Assembly (NCBI GenBank): GCA_033807775.1
Contig: CM066317.1
Span: 8,701,870 to 8,765,869 of the forward strand
Direction: 5' to 3'
DNA length: 64,000 bases
Origin: Saussurea involucrata
Taxonomy: Eukaryota; Streptophyta; Magnoliopsida; Asterales; Asteraceae
Each line of letters begins with the position of its first letter. Positions within the stretch are counted from its first letter, which is position 1. Below, piece by piece: positions 19,541 through 32,149 of this stretch. The notes under the pieces are model-generated. The model made no database searches. It was not told the DNA's origin and was given only the letters and a program-made list of their open reading frames with translations. The translations under genes were made by a program, and so were the position numbers.

Positions 19541-21624
19541 ACAACCCCAAACCGAGCGTTGCTTATCCCCAAGCAAATTAGCGATAAAAATAGAATAAAA
19601 GCACACTTCAGTGAAATATAATAATAACTGCACAACCCCTAATTGGTACCATGTGCTGCACTGGTGATTTCCCATACCTGTGAATGCCTATCTCACTCTC
19701 GCCTCATTCTTATTCCGTTTGATCTATGACCTTCCATTGTAAGTTGAACTCGTGACTGCTCCGTTTCCATTAAGGTCGTACTAGGTCCAAACATACTAGG
19801 GAAAACATTTCGCCTCGACCCTACCTCACAGGATACTCTCGTTTCACTCGAACCTAGGTTGTCGCACATGTTGTCATGTTTAGGGAATTTATGTACAAGA
19901 AGACTCGAATATTACATGACAACTCTATGGAAAGACGCACAAATGTCCAAAAATTGATCTCAGAAAGGAATCAAGTAGCAAGACAGGGAATATCAGTAAA
20001 GGTGGTCGTATACCCTAATCACAATTTCCAGAAGATCATCCAGGTCTTTACAAAGGTTGTAACGGGGCTAGGGTACCGGCTAAGAAATGAAGGGTAAAAC
20101 GGTTCAAAGATCCTTGGTGTGTCAAACATTAGCAGTTATGAACTTTCTTCGCATTCTATCTTTTGGCCCTCTTTATCACTACTGGAGTCGCTTTGACTAT
20201 CTTATTGAGCTCTTGTCAAACTATCTAAATAACTGATATATTATTATTTTTTTTATTTTTTTGGGACTTCATTGGTCCTCTTTATTCGATTGGGGCTGCA
20301 TTGGCCCTCTTTTCTATTTATTTTCATGACTGGCCTGTATTATTTCTTTTCTGCTCTATCTTTGCAGTTCATTACCGCCTCTGTTGACACACTTTCGGAT
20401 AAGGGTTGGCTAAGGCTTTTGGCTTGGGTTTAAAGGTGGGTTTAGAAATGAAAAATGTTAGTGTTTGGCTACAAAGGGGGTTATGGTTACACACATATGG
20501 GTGAAAAGGTACGATAGCTAAAAACAGGGTTAAACATACACACAATGCCTGGAATCATCTCTTAAGGTCCACACGATAGGGTCTACTACACCTTTACCCA
20601 ATATCCCGATGGTCGTCTTTGCTACTCAATGCAATAATATAGCGTGATCATTCTATATTCACGACAAGGAACTCGAAAAAGTGTATACGATTTTCGTGTA
20701 TGAATCCCTCGAAATGAAAGACGTCTTTTAGGCTAAAAACTCGCTATTGGGTGGTCTCCACTAATGTCCCTAGTCATGTCCTTTTTCGGTCCTTCCCTAA
20801 TGGTCACGTCACTATCACGAGATTCTCCCCACAATAGTCGGTCTCAATCATTCAAAACAAAAAATTGTGATCTAAGCATGCAGAGGTGCGGGAAATCTAC
20901 GTGCATAACGTGGGCCCGATTGGGCAACCCCAAACCTTACCCACACATTGTCCCCAATGTGCAAGTGTTGGCGTAGGCGATACTTAAAACAAGTATCGTT
21001 GTGCGGTTATTACAGGTATTAGACAGGCAAGGCATAGTATAACATGAAGCAACGAAGAGCTATTCTAGCATTTTCAAAAACATGGCCACCCCAAACCTAG
21101 GCCGTGGCCTAGGTTTGTCAAACAAGGCAACCCCAAACCTCGGTGAAACCGAGGTTTGCACATGGGTAAAAGTGAGTGTGTAGATGTTTAAAAAGTGAGG
21201 CACCCCAAACCTAAGTGAAACTTAGGTTTGTTGCATCTCGTTTGACTAATAATGAGACGAACATCATACACCACTTATTAATACAAAGGGTTAGAACATA
21301 CCTGTTTGCCCGGAGAGATTCTCTTGAAAGATTGGAACGCCCAGTTGGAAGACATCGGAGAAGACGGAGAAGGGGAATACGGAAAAACAAAGCAAAAAGC
21401 GAAAGAAAGCGAAGAAAACGAAAAACTCTAAAAACCAAATAGGGACCCCCGCGACTTGGCACGCGGCTTGTAAACCGCGACACAAGTCGCGTAAGTCTCT
21501 GTTTCAGAAACTTTTTTTTGTAAATAAAAACACACCAAATGCAGAAAATAAAGAAAACGCAAACCTCGGTGGGTTGCCTCCCACCCAGCGCCGTAGTTAA
21601 ATTCGTGGCACGACTGTGTGGCTC
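19541..21624. other. Non-coding 3' internal region of the gag-protease element
   Basis: About 2.1 kb between the protease stop and the 3' LTR holds no frame resembling pol or env. It contains a T/G-rich tract near 20240-20300, three related hairpins (21092-21230) and a GCGACTTGGCACGCGG motif near 21452. The AACCCCAAACC segments give a purine-rich tract on the element's sense strand before the 3' LTR. Confidence 0.7.
21092..21230. repeat. Three related perfect hairpins with covarying stems
   Basis: Perfect inverted repeats at 21092-21117 (CAAACCTAGGCC, loop GT), 21134-21158 (CAAACCTCGGT, loop GAA) and 21206-21230 (CAAACCTAAGT, loop GAA). Each is preceded by CCACCCC, CAACCCC or GCACCCC. The outer stem CAAACCT is constant. 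The inner stem differs, but both arms change together so pairing is kept. Confidence 0.88.
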
Positions 21625-23916
21625 TCAACTTGGCTCGGTATCCGCGGAATCGAATCGCCCACACTTGCGGTTCTTCGCGGATTCTTCCACATCCGGCTTT
21701 CCATGATCAGCTCCGTCTCTAGGCTTTCCACTCTCGAACATCTTAAACATTACCTTCTCGCAGCCAACTCTCAAGGTCATCTCTCCTTCCTCCATATCTA
21801 TCAGTGCTCTACTCGTGGCTAGGAATGATCTTCCCAAAATCAACGGGACCTCTATGTCTTCATCGATATCCAGCACCACGAAGTCCACCGGGAAGTAGAA
21901 CTTGCCGACCTTGATGAACACATCTTCTATCACTCCATACGGGTACACGATCGATCGATCCGCGAGCTTCAGTGTCATGTATGTTGGGTTCACCTCACCC
22001 AAGCCGAGTTTCCTAAAAACAGATAAAGGCATTAAGTTAATACTCGCTCCTAGATCACACAACACTTTATCAAAATTAAACTTCCCAATTTGAATAGGGA
22101 TTGAAAAACTCCTTGGATCTTTAAGCTTCGGGGGAAGCTTGTTCTGGATGATCGCGCTACACTCTTCAGTAAGTGCAACGGTGGACTGGTGATCGATCGC
22201 CCTCTTCTTGGATAGAATCTCCTTCATGAACTTGAGGTAGGTTGGCATTTGTGCCAGTGCCTCTGCGAAGGGAATGTTGATGTGTAGCTTCTTGAAGACA
22301 TCGAGGAACTTCTTGAACTGTTCCTCATCTTTATGCGCCCTCACCCGATTCGGAAATGGTAGCGGTGGTACAATTGGCTTGGCTACCGGCTTTGATGGAG
22401 GTGTTACCTCTTTTTCCTTCGGCTTCTCTCGATCAATCATATCCTCATCGGCTTCTAGCTCAATCACTTCTATGATCTCGACCTCTTTTTCTTTAGGATC
22501 GGTCTCCCTTGATGACGGTTCGCGTGTAGGCTCTCCATTCAGCTCCTTGCCACTTCTCAGATAGTTGGCATTACATTCTTCCCTCGGTTTCCTTTCAGCT
22601 TGACTCGGAAAGGTTCTGGGAGGTCGGTTTTGTAGGGCTTCAGAGATTTGCCCCACTTGCCTTTCGAGGATCTTAATGGAGGCGGTGTTTTGTTCAGTGG
22701 CCGCCTTGACCGTGCTGACCGTGCTCGCTAACTCTCCCACCGTGCTGTCCATCTTGTTCATGAACTTCATCATCATGTCTTCTAGCCCCGGTTTCTTCTC
22801 CCCAGATTATCCTTCATTGACATTCCTTTGGTTGAAACCTGGAGGACGATAAACATTGTTAGTATTAAAAGAATTGGAAGAGTTAGAGTTATTACCTTGT
22901 GGTGGTTGACCGGGTTGACTCCATGAAAAATTCGGATGCTTCTTCCACCCCTCATTGTAGGTATTCGAGAACGGGTCGTTCCTCGGCTGGTTGTTCCGGT
23001 TTTGGAAGAACTGAACTTGCTCGGGTTCTTGCGGACTACCTCCTTTCATATGGTTCGTGATCGCAACTAGTTGAGCTTTTATTTCCTTCAGCTCGTCCGA
23101 TTCTTGAACACTCGCTACCCATCTGATAGAAGATCGTGGCGTGGCGTAGCTATGCTTGGCTAAATTCTCGATCAAGTCGACAGCTTCTTCATATGTTTTG
23201 TTCATTAAAGCTCCACCCGCGGCAGCAGTGATTTCGTTCTTGAACTGCGGGTGAAGACCTCCAAAAAAAGTTTGGATAATTACCCAGCCGTGTAATCCAT
23301 GATGCGGGCACTTCTTCAACATATCTTTATACCTTTCCCACGCCTCATATAGTGTCTCTTGGTCCCATTGCGCGAAGTGGGTAATGTCGGCCATCAGTTG
23401 AGTGGTTCTTCCCGGTGGGAAGAATTTCTGGAGGAATGCGGCTTTCAGGTCGGCCCATGTGGTGATAAGATCCGATGGTAGGCCTTCTATCCAAATTTCA
23501 GCTCTACCCTTTAAGGAAAAGCTGAATAGCCTCAGTTTTATCGCGTTCTCCTCCATCCCGTTAATCTTGAACGTGTTGCAGATCCGTTCAAATGCACGGA
23601 GATGTGCATGGGGGTCTTCAGTTGGTGCTCCCCCGAACTGATTTTGTTGCACCATCACGATGGTGCTCGGCTTGATCTCGAAGTAATTCGCCGCAGTGGT
23701 GGGTGCTTGGACTCCTATGCGTGCGGCTGCCACGTTCGGGTCGACAAACGACCGCATATGACGTCTTTCGGGAGGTGGTGGTGGATTGTTACGAGGTCTC
23801 TCGTCGCCCATCTTTAATTTCCTTTGGGCTTTGGATGCTTTACGTAGCCGACGGGCGGTTCTCTCAATCTCCGGATCAAGTGGCTCGATTTCCTTCCCTC
23901 GGGTCTTCTTTGGCAT
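21625..23916 (-). pseudogene. Gag-protease polyprotein of the Gypsy element, one in-frame stop
   Basis: The likely start is MPKKTRGKEIEPLDPE at 23916; an upstream ATG at 24090 lies in the LTR. The retrotransposon gag domain spans roughly FLQKFFPPGRTTQLMADITH to ENLAKHSYATPR. The C-terminal part has a retropepsin fold with DLGASINLMPLSVFRKLG and a second conserved stretch VPLILGRSFLATSRALID. A single TAA (22807-22809) separates the two halves, which are otherwise in the same frame. The end (22776-21625) is 383 codons long and stops before any reverse transcriptase. The stop may be a nonsense mutation or, less likely, a read-through signal. Confidence 0.88.
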
Positions 23917-24049
23917 AAACCAATTAGTACCTGAAAAGAAAGTAGGCAAAGTTAGTAATCCAGAAACTGAAGTGATGAAATAAAATAAATAAAAAAATTG
24001 TTCAATGTAATAGCGCTTATAGCTGGTAGTGCTATTAGTAGCAACTAGT

Positions 24050-24067
24050 TCCCCGACAACGGCGCCA
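24050..24067 (-). promoter_or_regulatory. tRNA-Asp-type primer binding site
   Basis: On the minus strand TGGCGCCGTTGTCGGGGA lies six bases inside the 5' LTR end. It is complementary to the tRNA-Asp 3' end with one mismatch by recall. This primer choice fits Athila/Tat-type Gypsy elements. Confidence 0.85.
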
Positions 24068-24073
24068 AAAACT

Positions 24074-25765
24074 TGATAGGCGGGTATCACCCCCCTAAAT
24101 CTTACCGCAAGTGTACGGTGTCGAAATCAAGTAATAATGTACGGAAGTACGAGTATCGAATCCACAGGAACTAGGAACTAAGTATCACAATTACTACAAT
24201 TGCTATTAACTGAACGTCGCAACTTTGAGAGGTTGGTTTATAATACTTAGTTGCAAACAAAACTAAATCAACACACAAACAGTAAACAACTTAAGAACTT
24301 CAGATAGAGAAAACAGTTGAGGGTTGGAAATCTGTAACATCCCAGGCCAACTGTACCAGATATTGTCCGCTTTGTCCACACACCCGGACTCACGGTTTTA
24401 AAACGCGTCTGATAGGGGAGGTATCAAGTTCCTCTTATAAGGCAACCTTTGTTTCCCTCCCCAACCAATGTGGGATCTTACAATCCACCCCCCTTGGGAG
24501 CCCAGCGTCCTCGCTGGCACACCAGTCCGGTTCCCGGCTCTGATACCATCTGTAACATCCCAGGCCAACCGTACCAGATATTGTCCGCTTTGTCCACACA
24601 CCCGGACTCACGGTTTTAAAACGCGTCTGATAGGGGAGGTATCAAGTTCCTCTTATAAGGCAACCTTTGTTCCCCTCCCCAACCAATGTGGGATCTTACA
24701 AAATCCTATGGTTCTCACATATAAACATCTGACTCACAACAATTATCAGTCGTTCTCTTTAATGAATACCCAATCTTAGACCACCGTTGTTCTTTCTCAA
24801 GCAACAACGGGTGTTAATTTAAAGCATGGTTCTTTCTCAAGCAACCACAGTTTTTATCTTGAAAACACAAATTTTATCTCTCGATCTCAACCTATGTAAT
24901 TCAAAACACATTAAGCGCAAGATTTTAATGGGCCTAAGGCTTTCTCGAAGTATCTCTATCTCCTTTCTCACCTTAGGCATGCAATTTCTAGTTCTAGTTA
25001 ACAATTAATTCTCTCGAACTCAATTGAAATCAACAAAACAATTGTAAGCTAGCTAAACTCACAAAAGCATTAGAAACGAAATCACATGCTTCATTAATTA
25101 AGGAAAACTGATCAAAGTCACAAGTCACATGTTCATATGCTATAAACCAAATTCATTCCAACCCCCAACATCTAGAGTTTAGTTCATGTTGGTGGTGGAT
25201 TCAAACACAAAGAAAAAGGATGAAAACGTGTATGTAAACATGGTAATGGTAACGTGATAGATATGATGATGAACTCCCTTCTCTCATGCTCGTCTCTACT
25301 TCGCGTGTTGAACGTGGCTCCAATCGATCCTCTATCGTGGCTCCAAAAGCTCTGAAAAAGCTCTCAAAATCGCCCCAAGTCGTCTGCCGTTCGTCGTGTC
25401 AAGGCTGTGTCGAGAATGCCCTAAAATCAGAAAATTCGCCAAACTATAATGCTGAAACAGGCTGTTACGCGACCTGTCCCGCGACTTGCAAGTCGCGGGG
25501 CAAGTCGCCCGGTTTTCTAAAGTGTGTCTGGGTCAGCTTCGGGTCCTGGTTCGGGCACGGGTCTTGGGCTTGGATCTCGGGCTTCCGTTGGGCTTCATTT
25601 TGGCTCTTTTTGGGCTCTTTTTAGCTTCTTTTCTTGATGATTACTGCCTTTTAAATAACCTGCACATTTCACTAAATAAAGCGTAAAATTCCGCTTATTT
25701 GCTTAAATACAAGCCAATCTCATTGGTTTTAGGACCGAAAATAACGCCAAAAAGTGGCGTTATCA
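24074..25765 (-). repeat. 5' LTR of the gag-protease Gypsy element (carries a TRIM)
   Basis: It aligns with 18221-19540 once 24333-24700 and one copy of AAATC are removed. An additional short deletion near 24240 and scattered substitutions are visible. Confidence 0.93.
24333..24700 (-). mobile_element. TRIM: 368-bp miniature LTR retrotransposon
   Basis: Two 150-bp LTRs (24333-24482 and 24551-24700), starting TGTAACATCCCAGGCC and ending GATCTTACA, differ at two positions. A perfect AAATC repeat (24328-24332, 24701-24705) flanks it. The 68-bp interior holds a tRNA-Met primer site (minus strand TGGTATCAGAGC, next to 24551) and a polypurine tract (complement of ATCCACCCCCCTTGG at 24483), so the element is in minus orientation. 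It has no coding capacity and is the innermost layer of the nest. Confidence 0.95.
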
Positions 25766-25770
25766 GATGA

Positions 25771-28700
25771 CGGTTGGGGTAGTGAAGAAGTTTCTAAGCG
25801 AGTAGTCATTGGAATAGATGGACGATTTTAACATCAGTCACTCGTAGTGACGATAAGCATGATAATTGCTTTAAGTGGACCGTTTCAGGTCGAAGTTGAT
25901 GGTTGGATTAGGACCATAGATCTATTGAATCGGCCTTAATTCGAGGAGGAATTGTAAGGTGAATCGATGTAGTTCCCAACTTTGCCTTAAGGTGTTTGAG
26001 CATCCGGATGACAATAGTGGACCGGAGGGATTTAGAGGAGTATGGGTTGAGACGTTGAGTTCCGACTAAGTTTATGCACGAAATTTATTTTAAAAAAATA
26101 AATTGCATCAATTATTTCTTGTATTTCAAATTATCATATGAGTTGTGTTATGAAATCTCGGAAAAACGTTTAACACGCACAAGATTTTAAATCATGGTTT
26201 GAAACGTGCATGAAAATATTTTATTGCGGGAGTTGCAAACTCCGTCGGGACTTGTTTTATTTTATTGTTGCCCAACGTTACTTTTGGGTACAGTGATATC
26301 CATATTTTTATGATGTTTACGATGCCGGGCAAGTAACTACGACTTATGACTTTAACATTGGATCTCCTCCACATGTGTTAAAGTTTGGACGGAAAGTTGT
26401 CTTCCATTATGTCTATGTAGAGCTATTTTGGGAAATTTGTTTAATGCGAGTTTATTAAAAAGTGTTGTTTATAGTGTATTACAACAAAGAGAGAATTTTT
26501 GGAATTTTGACATTTTAGTTATGATCTTGCTTTATGCAATTTGAGTTTTTTTGGAAGCGAAAGGGTTGGCATCCCTTGGTTGGGTCGGGGCAATTGAGCC
26601 CACAGAGTTTTACGGGGTTTCGTTTATGACGTTTTGTGTTGTGTGAATGCAATTTTGTAAGGTGCATACTTTGGTTATTGCGTGTGTTGATTTTGGATTA
26701 TATTGGGCATTTTGTCTCATTCGGGTTTTGTTGAGAAGTGTTATTTATGCCGTGAGGCGACCAAATGGAATGTTTTTAGAACTTTGGCGTCGCGTAATTT
26801 CTTTTTTTAAAAGAATTGTGTTAGCACGTTTTGTTGCAATTTATTCAATGTACGGATTGATTTATACGTGACGTGAGTAATGTCTTAAAGGACGTTCTGA
26901 TAGTGTTTCTTAACAATTTGCTTTATGCGCTTTCGGTTAAGTGATTATTTTATTATCATTTCACGCAAATGTATGGTATTGACCTAGGGGTATGCATAAC
27001 TTGGTAGTCACTTATCCTCGAAAACTTGATAGATGAATCATGAATGGAATTGTTACTAATTCATTGCATAAGTGAAAGTCTTTTGGTCAAAGCATGTCTT
27101 AGTGTTGTGGGGATCATGCATGGTTTACAATACGGTACGTTTTGGAAACACGAATGGGTGAGTCGTGAACTTGGGAAGTTTGACTTGATGAACATTTTGG
27201 AAAGAAAATTGTAAACCTTTTGGTTTTGGAGAAAATGTGTAATGTAAGTATTTTAATGGGTAAATTTTAAGCATCGACATTTTAACGTTTATATTGCGAG
27301 TGTGAAACTTTTGGTGTATATGCTCCGTGATGGGGATTGTGGAAAATTATTTGTCTAAATCTAGAGTGCGTGAAACTATTGATGTTTTGGAACACTAATG
27401 CACATTGTTTGTACGATCCGACATTCGAAGTCGATTTAAACCCTTTTTGGTGTCCACCGTTTACGAGCACTTATTTTCTCCTCAGTCTTGGGAAAACACA
27501 TTAATGTGTGAGCCTTGTCAAAAATGTTTTACTCTTATGTCATTATATGACTAAGAGAGAAAATTTAGAAATTTGATTTAGGGAATTTCATCTGTTGAAA
27601 TTTTATTACGAACTATCTAATGCATGAAATTTTATTTCCGGAAAACCACTAGGGAAGTGTTACAAGTTTGCATGCGTACTCCAATTTGAAATTTCTTCAT
27701 GATGTTTTAGTCAATATCTTCGAATGGTGAAAACGTGTTGACTTTTATCTTCGAACTTGGAACTAACGCAAATCATTTTGTGTTTTAACCAAAGCATAGT
27801 TATGGATCGTTTCACCGTTTGTGTGAAATAAACTGACATGTGCGCGAACCTTGTTGGTGAATTTGATCCCATGTCATTTTATGGTTAAAAAGGGATTTTT
27901 GGGGAGTCGGAGGACGTTTAAACTCCTTGTGAAATGCGTACAAATCTTTTGTTGCACACTATTTAAAGTATGAGATTTTCTTTACGTGCATGACCTAAAT
28001 AAATATATGCTAAGACCGTGGCGGTCCATTTCATAAGATTGTCGAGCATACTCTTATGCCTTGTTGATAACTTGAATTTTGGTGAAATGGTTTTCAATAT
28101 GATTTTCATATGTGGGACGAGTGTGTCCATTTTTACGCAACTACCTAACTGATAGTAGTAGTTGTTATGCGTGCGGTTAACTTGATATGAAAATCTTGGT
28201 GTTGAAAGTTTCTATAAAAAGTTTTCGATTGACATATTTGTTAAATAATACACTTGAGAGCCTTGAACTCATTAGGACCCTGGAAAGGTCAAGTAACCCA
28301 GGTTAAAAGTAAGCGGGAGTAGAACTTCGTCAGTGGAAGACTGAGTATTTTAATGCGTGTTGGTACCGTATGCCAAGTAGTGTTGTTTGTAGAATCGACG
28401 TATTTTGTAACTGAAGGGTTAGATTCGCGGTATCTTATTTTGAGGTTGGTTGTAACCATCTTGTTGGCAATTTTGTGTTGAGTCTTGGTCAATTTTCGCA
28501 TAATGAATGTGTAGGACCCTGTAGACGCCATACTGATAACCTTGGTTTTGTAAGAATGCTCGACGAGTGAAACTCGGGTGTTGAGTCGGTTGTGATTCAA
28601 AGTTTGGGTGGTATAACTAGGTGTCAACTTTTGGGCTTGAGGCCAAACACCGTTAGCGTAATCGGAGGATTGTAATCCGATTTTAATGGAATGATGGTAA

Positions 28701-29280
28701 TGGTTGTAGTAATCTTAAGATGTTCAATTGTGATGAGCGGATTTAGTGAAATGACCTTCCTTGTGTGGTAAGAAAATCTGTCGGTTGGATAATTGATAAT
28801 TGGACGTATCCTTGGAGTTATGTAATTGATAGGTCAGTGATGACCGTCGGTGTTGGAGTTAATGGGACCCGTTAGGAGTGAATGATAGTCCAGTGGCGGG
28901 AATATTTGGGATTCAGAAGTTTTGGCTGATTTCGGTGGTGATTAAACTTTGGGCTAGTTTGAAGAGAAATTTAAGAACATGTAGATGTGGAGTGATTGGG
29001 GAGTTCGAATATGTCAATGGGAATGTATGAATCACTTAAGGTTGGGGAGACAACCGAAGTCTTGTGGTTAGAAGTTACTCTAATAAGTTAAGCGTCCACT
29101 CGGATATAAGTGTAACGTGTCTGTGGGGGTGTTTATGTGAGTATCAGCTTATCGTGGTCGTTGCAGTTCTGGCCGGGAGGAAATCCGAGACTTCAATTGG
29201 AAGCCGAGGGAACACGGAAAGCGTTGGGTCAGTCACCACTAGAAATATGGAAACTAGATTTCGAGGACGAAATCTCTTTT
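25771..29280 (+). other. LARD internal region, right part, non-coding
   Basis: 3.5 kb without a frame longer than about 110 codons and without recognisable gag, protease, reverse transcriptase or integrase motifs in any frame I could follow. Composition is even and T/G-rich on the plus strand. The 3' end (TTTCGAGGACGAAATCTC, then the purine tract at 29281) resembles the 3' end of Tekay-like elements. Confidence 0.7.
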
Positions 29281-29294
29281 AAGGTTGGGAGGAT
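29281..29294 (+). promoter_or_regulatory. Polypurine tract of the LARD
   Basis: AAGGTTGGGAGGAT lies directly before the 3' LTR start TGTAACACTC and is the site expected to prime plus-strand DNA synthesis. Confidence 0.75.
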
Positions 29295-31589
29295 TGTAAC
29301 ACTCGTAATTTCGGTAAGTAAATATCACCCGAACGTCTTGCAACTTGAAAATGGTGGAATTTATGTTAGGGAAACATTGCTTAAAGTCCCTAAGAGTATC
29401 AGGAGTTTTGGCGTTGAAAAAGTCGAGTTTCGAGGCTTGGTACGGGTCAAGCTACAATGACCAGCGACTATGACAGTGTCACAGTCGCGTGGCATAGTCG
29501 CAGGGAATGGTTAGCCTTCGGTATAACTTGTGCGACTATGACCAGCGACATTGACCATATCATAGTCGGGTGGCAATGTCGCGAAGGAGGAGCTCTGGTC
29601 GAAAATCAAACAGAAGGTGGTACCTCTTCCGCGAGTGTGACACGCGACTATGCCACAAGGCATAGTCGTCGGGCATTGTCGCGGTCGGGGTGCAGGGGCT
29701 GTTTAAAGTCCGATTTTTATCCCCATTTCACTCCTCACTTCTTTTCCTTCATCCTTTTCTCTCCCAAACCGAACCCTAACCCCCTAAACCGTTTTTGGAA
29801 CCCTTGAAACCATAAATCTTGTGATTCAAACCCTCTCCCTCATCTCTTAGCAAGAATTTATGGATGAAGGTTGGAATTCTTCATCTCACTTTCATTTTGG
29901 TGAGATTTCTACATTTTCTAGGGTTTCATCCAACATTTTTGTCCATTTTGAAGAGTTGTAGCTTATGGGGTGTTATTGGGGAGCTATATGTGCTTTGGTT
30001 GGTGGATTCACGTTGTGGTCAAGGTAACCTTCTCTTATCTTCACCTATGGAAATTAGGGTTTTGGTATATGTTGAGTTGTTGATGAAAATGCTTAGGGAA
30101 ATGAAGTTGTATGGTTAGATATGATTATTGATGGGTGTAATTTATGGATCTAGGTTTTGGAAGATTTGAGCTTGAAGATTCGGGTCTCTTCAAAGGAGCT
30201 TAAGTTTTGGGAAAAACCTAGATTTAGCCTAAATCTAGCAAGGTGAGTTCAAGTTGCTTTGTGAAAACTTTGTACATGCCAAAATGTTATTTTTCTAAGT
30301 ACTTATGTGTTTTACATGAAAATTATCGATGTTGAGTTATTTGGTGGGTTTTAACTTTTGAAGTATTTATTATGGCAAATATTGTAAAACACTTACATTG
30401 GGAATTTTGGGAAAATATGATAGATAAATCATACAATGAAAATGGGTTGTTGATTTATGTTATAAGTGGAGTCTATATGTAATGAAAATGCATTTGTGTA
30501 TATTTTGGAAACATGCATTTAGTACATTATGGGACGATTTGGAAATATACGGTGTGAGTTCTTTGGAAAAGAGGGTTGTCCCAACCCAAGGTTCTATTTC
30601 GGGTTTTCATGGCTTTGAAATATTATTGGCAAAAGTGTGTGTTGCTACGTTTAACCTCAGGTTATGACTTTTCATGAATTATCTTTTAAGTCAGTTGAGT
30701 TTATGGCTCAGTATTGGATTTTGTTAAGTCTTGAGGACAATTGTCCAGTTTTGATAGCTCAAGTTGAGTTTTGATCATGATTTACGTTATTGGGGAATTG
30801 CATGTTTGAATGCACTTGTTTATTCATTTGGGGTCATGTAATGTTTTAGACCTTGTTAGTTATGGACCCATAGGCATTTGAGTTTTCCAAGTCTCGCGAG
30901 CAAGAGATCAGGATTTATTGAGCTCAACTTACGAGACGTTAGTTACCCTTTTGTAGCACGGAATAGGCATCGGGTTCCATGATAAGTAAGGCGTGGGCCT
31001 ACATGGTCGTGCGTCGTCTCATGGGCAGTAAGGTGTAATTCCATATGTGCTTGGCACGGGATATGTAACACCCTAAAAATCAGGGCTAATTTAAACTTTA
31101 ATTATAACCAGTTATGACAAAATAACATCCAAACTTTTATATAAGAGGAGAAATAACTATGAGGTTTCATATTTACAACATGGAAATTCTTCCGATAACT
31201 TATTAATCTAACCATGTCCACTACAATTAGATTAACTAAGTTATCTAAGCAAAACCATCCAAAAGCCTTCATGCCTTAGCTAACTCCTCCGCTTATCTCT
31301 TAAGTTGGATGCATCAAAAGCTCTCGGCCCACATCCTATTTACTTCTTTGAGCCTGTACCTGGTAAGAAAATTTAATTTGAAAGATTAGGCTTACGCCTA
31401 GTGAGAACATTCAATTTCAAATCAAAGACATATAAACAAACTTGTTCTCCACTATTCTTACCATACATATGCTCACCTCAACAACAGGATCACACCCGAT
31501 CCTATGAATATGACTCACATTCAGTAAGTCATATTATCAAAACCAGAGCCCACTACAAATCTTTACAGGTTCTAGATTTAAGCTCTTAT

Positions 31590-31870
31590 CTAAGAAATTA
31601 CAAGTTACTTTATGCCTATTTCTTGGACCGGAAATAGAGATTACAAGATACTTTATGCCTATCTCTCTTTCCCATGTGAAAGGGATTACAAGTTACTTTA
31701 TGCCTATTCCTCATTTCACCTCACACTATGAAATAGAAATTACAAGTTCCTTTATGTCTATTTCTTATTTCATAACACCTCTACGAAATGGGAATTACAA
31801 TTTACTTTATGCCTATTCCACATTTCAGGTCAACGGAAATTACAAATTACTTTATGCCTATTCCTCGTTA
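31590..31870 (+). repeat. Tandem repeats in the second solo LTR
   Basis: About six copies of a 40-65-bp unit with core GAAATTACAAGTTACTTTATG followed by CCTATTCC or CCTATTTC. The first solo LTR has a related but different repeat (GGAATAACGATTAA, ACACGCCTATTCCAT) at 14335-14430. Confidence 0.8.
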
Positions 31871-32149
31871 CAAACAGTGCCTATAGATCCCTTACATTTT
31901 ACTAACGTGCATGCATAACAACATATCACGCCACATCTCGTATCATATTCTTAACTCTAAGAATACTAGATAACCTATCGTATCCTCATTCTCAATTGTT
32001 CCCCCCCCTTTCGGTCAATTTAGCACGGGGGTTCCGCTACCCGGTTAGCGGATGGGGTCAAGGGGCAACGCCCTTGCTGGGTATGGGGGCGGCCCCCCAG
32101 AAAGTTTTCAAAAAAGCTTAATCCAGTAATACATCCGGAAACTATATCC

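Larger units (their letters stand above)
18221..25765 (-). mobile_element. Gag-protease-only Gypsy element (Athila-like), antisense inside the LARD
   Basis: LTRs at 24074-25765 (5') and 18221-19540 (3') have ends TGATAACGCC...CGCCTATCA read on the minus strand. A perfect GATGA repeat flanks it (18216-18220, 25766-25770). The primer site matches tRNA-Asp. A single gag-protease frame occupies 21625-23916, while reverse transcriptase, RNase H and integrase are absent. The 2 kb before the 3' LTR are non-coding. Without the TRIM the LTRs are 1320 and 1319 bp and about 1-2% diverged by eye. This is a TR-GAG-type non-autonomous element. Confidence 0.93.

Noticed and set aside
21625..24090. Two separate genes (gag and an aspartic-protease-like protein)
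   Set aside because: Both are in one frame inside an element with LTRs, primer site and target duplication; the division is a single TAA.
25771..29280. Decayed pol gene inside the LARD
   Set aside because: I followed all frames for YVDD, DSG, integrase and gag knuckle motifs and saw none; stops are frequent throughout.
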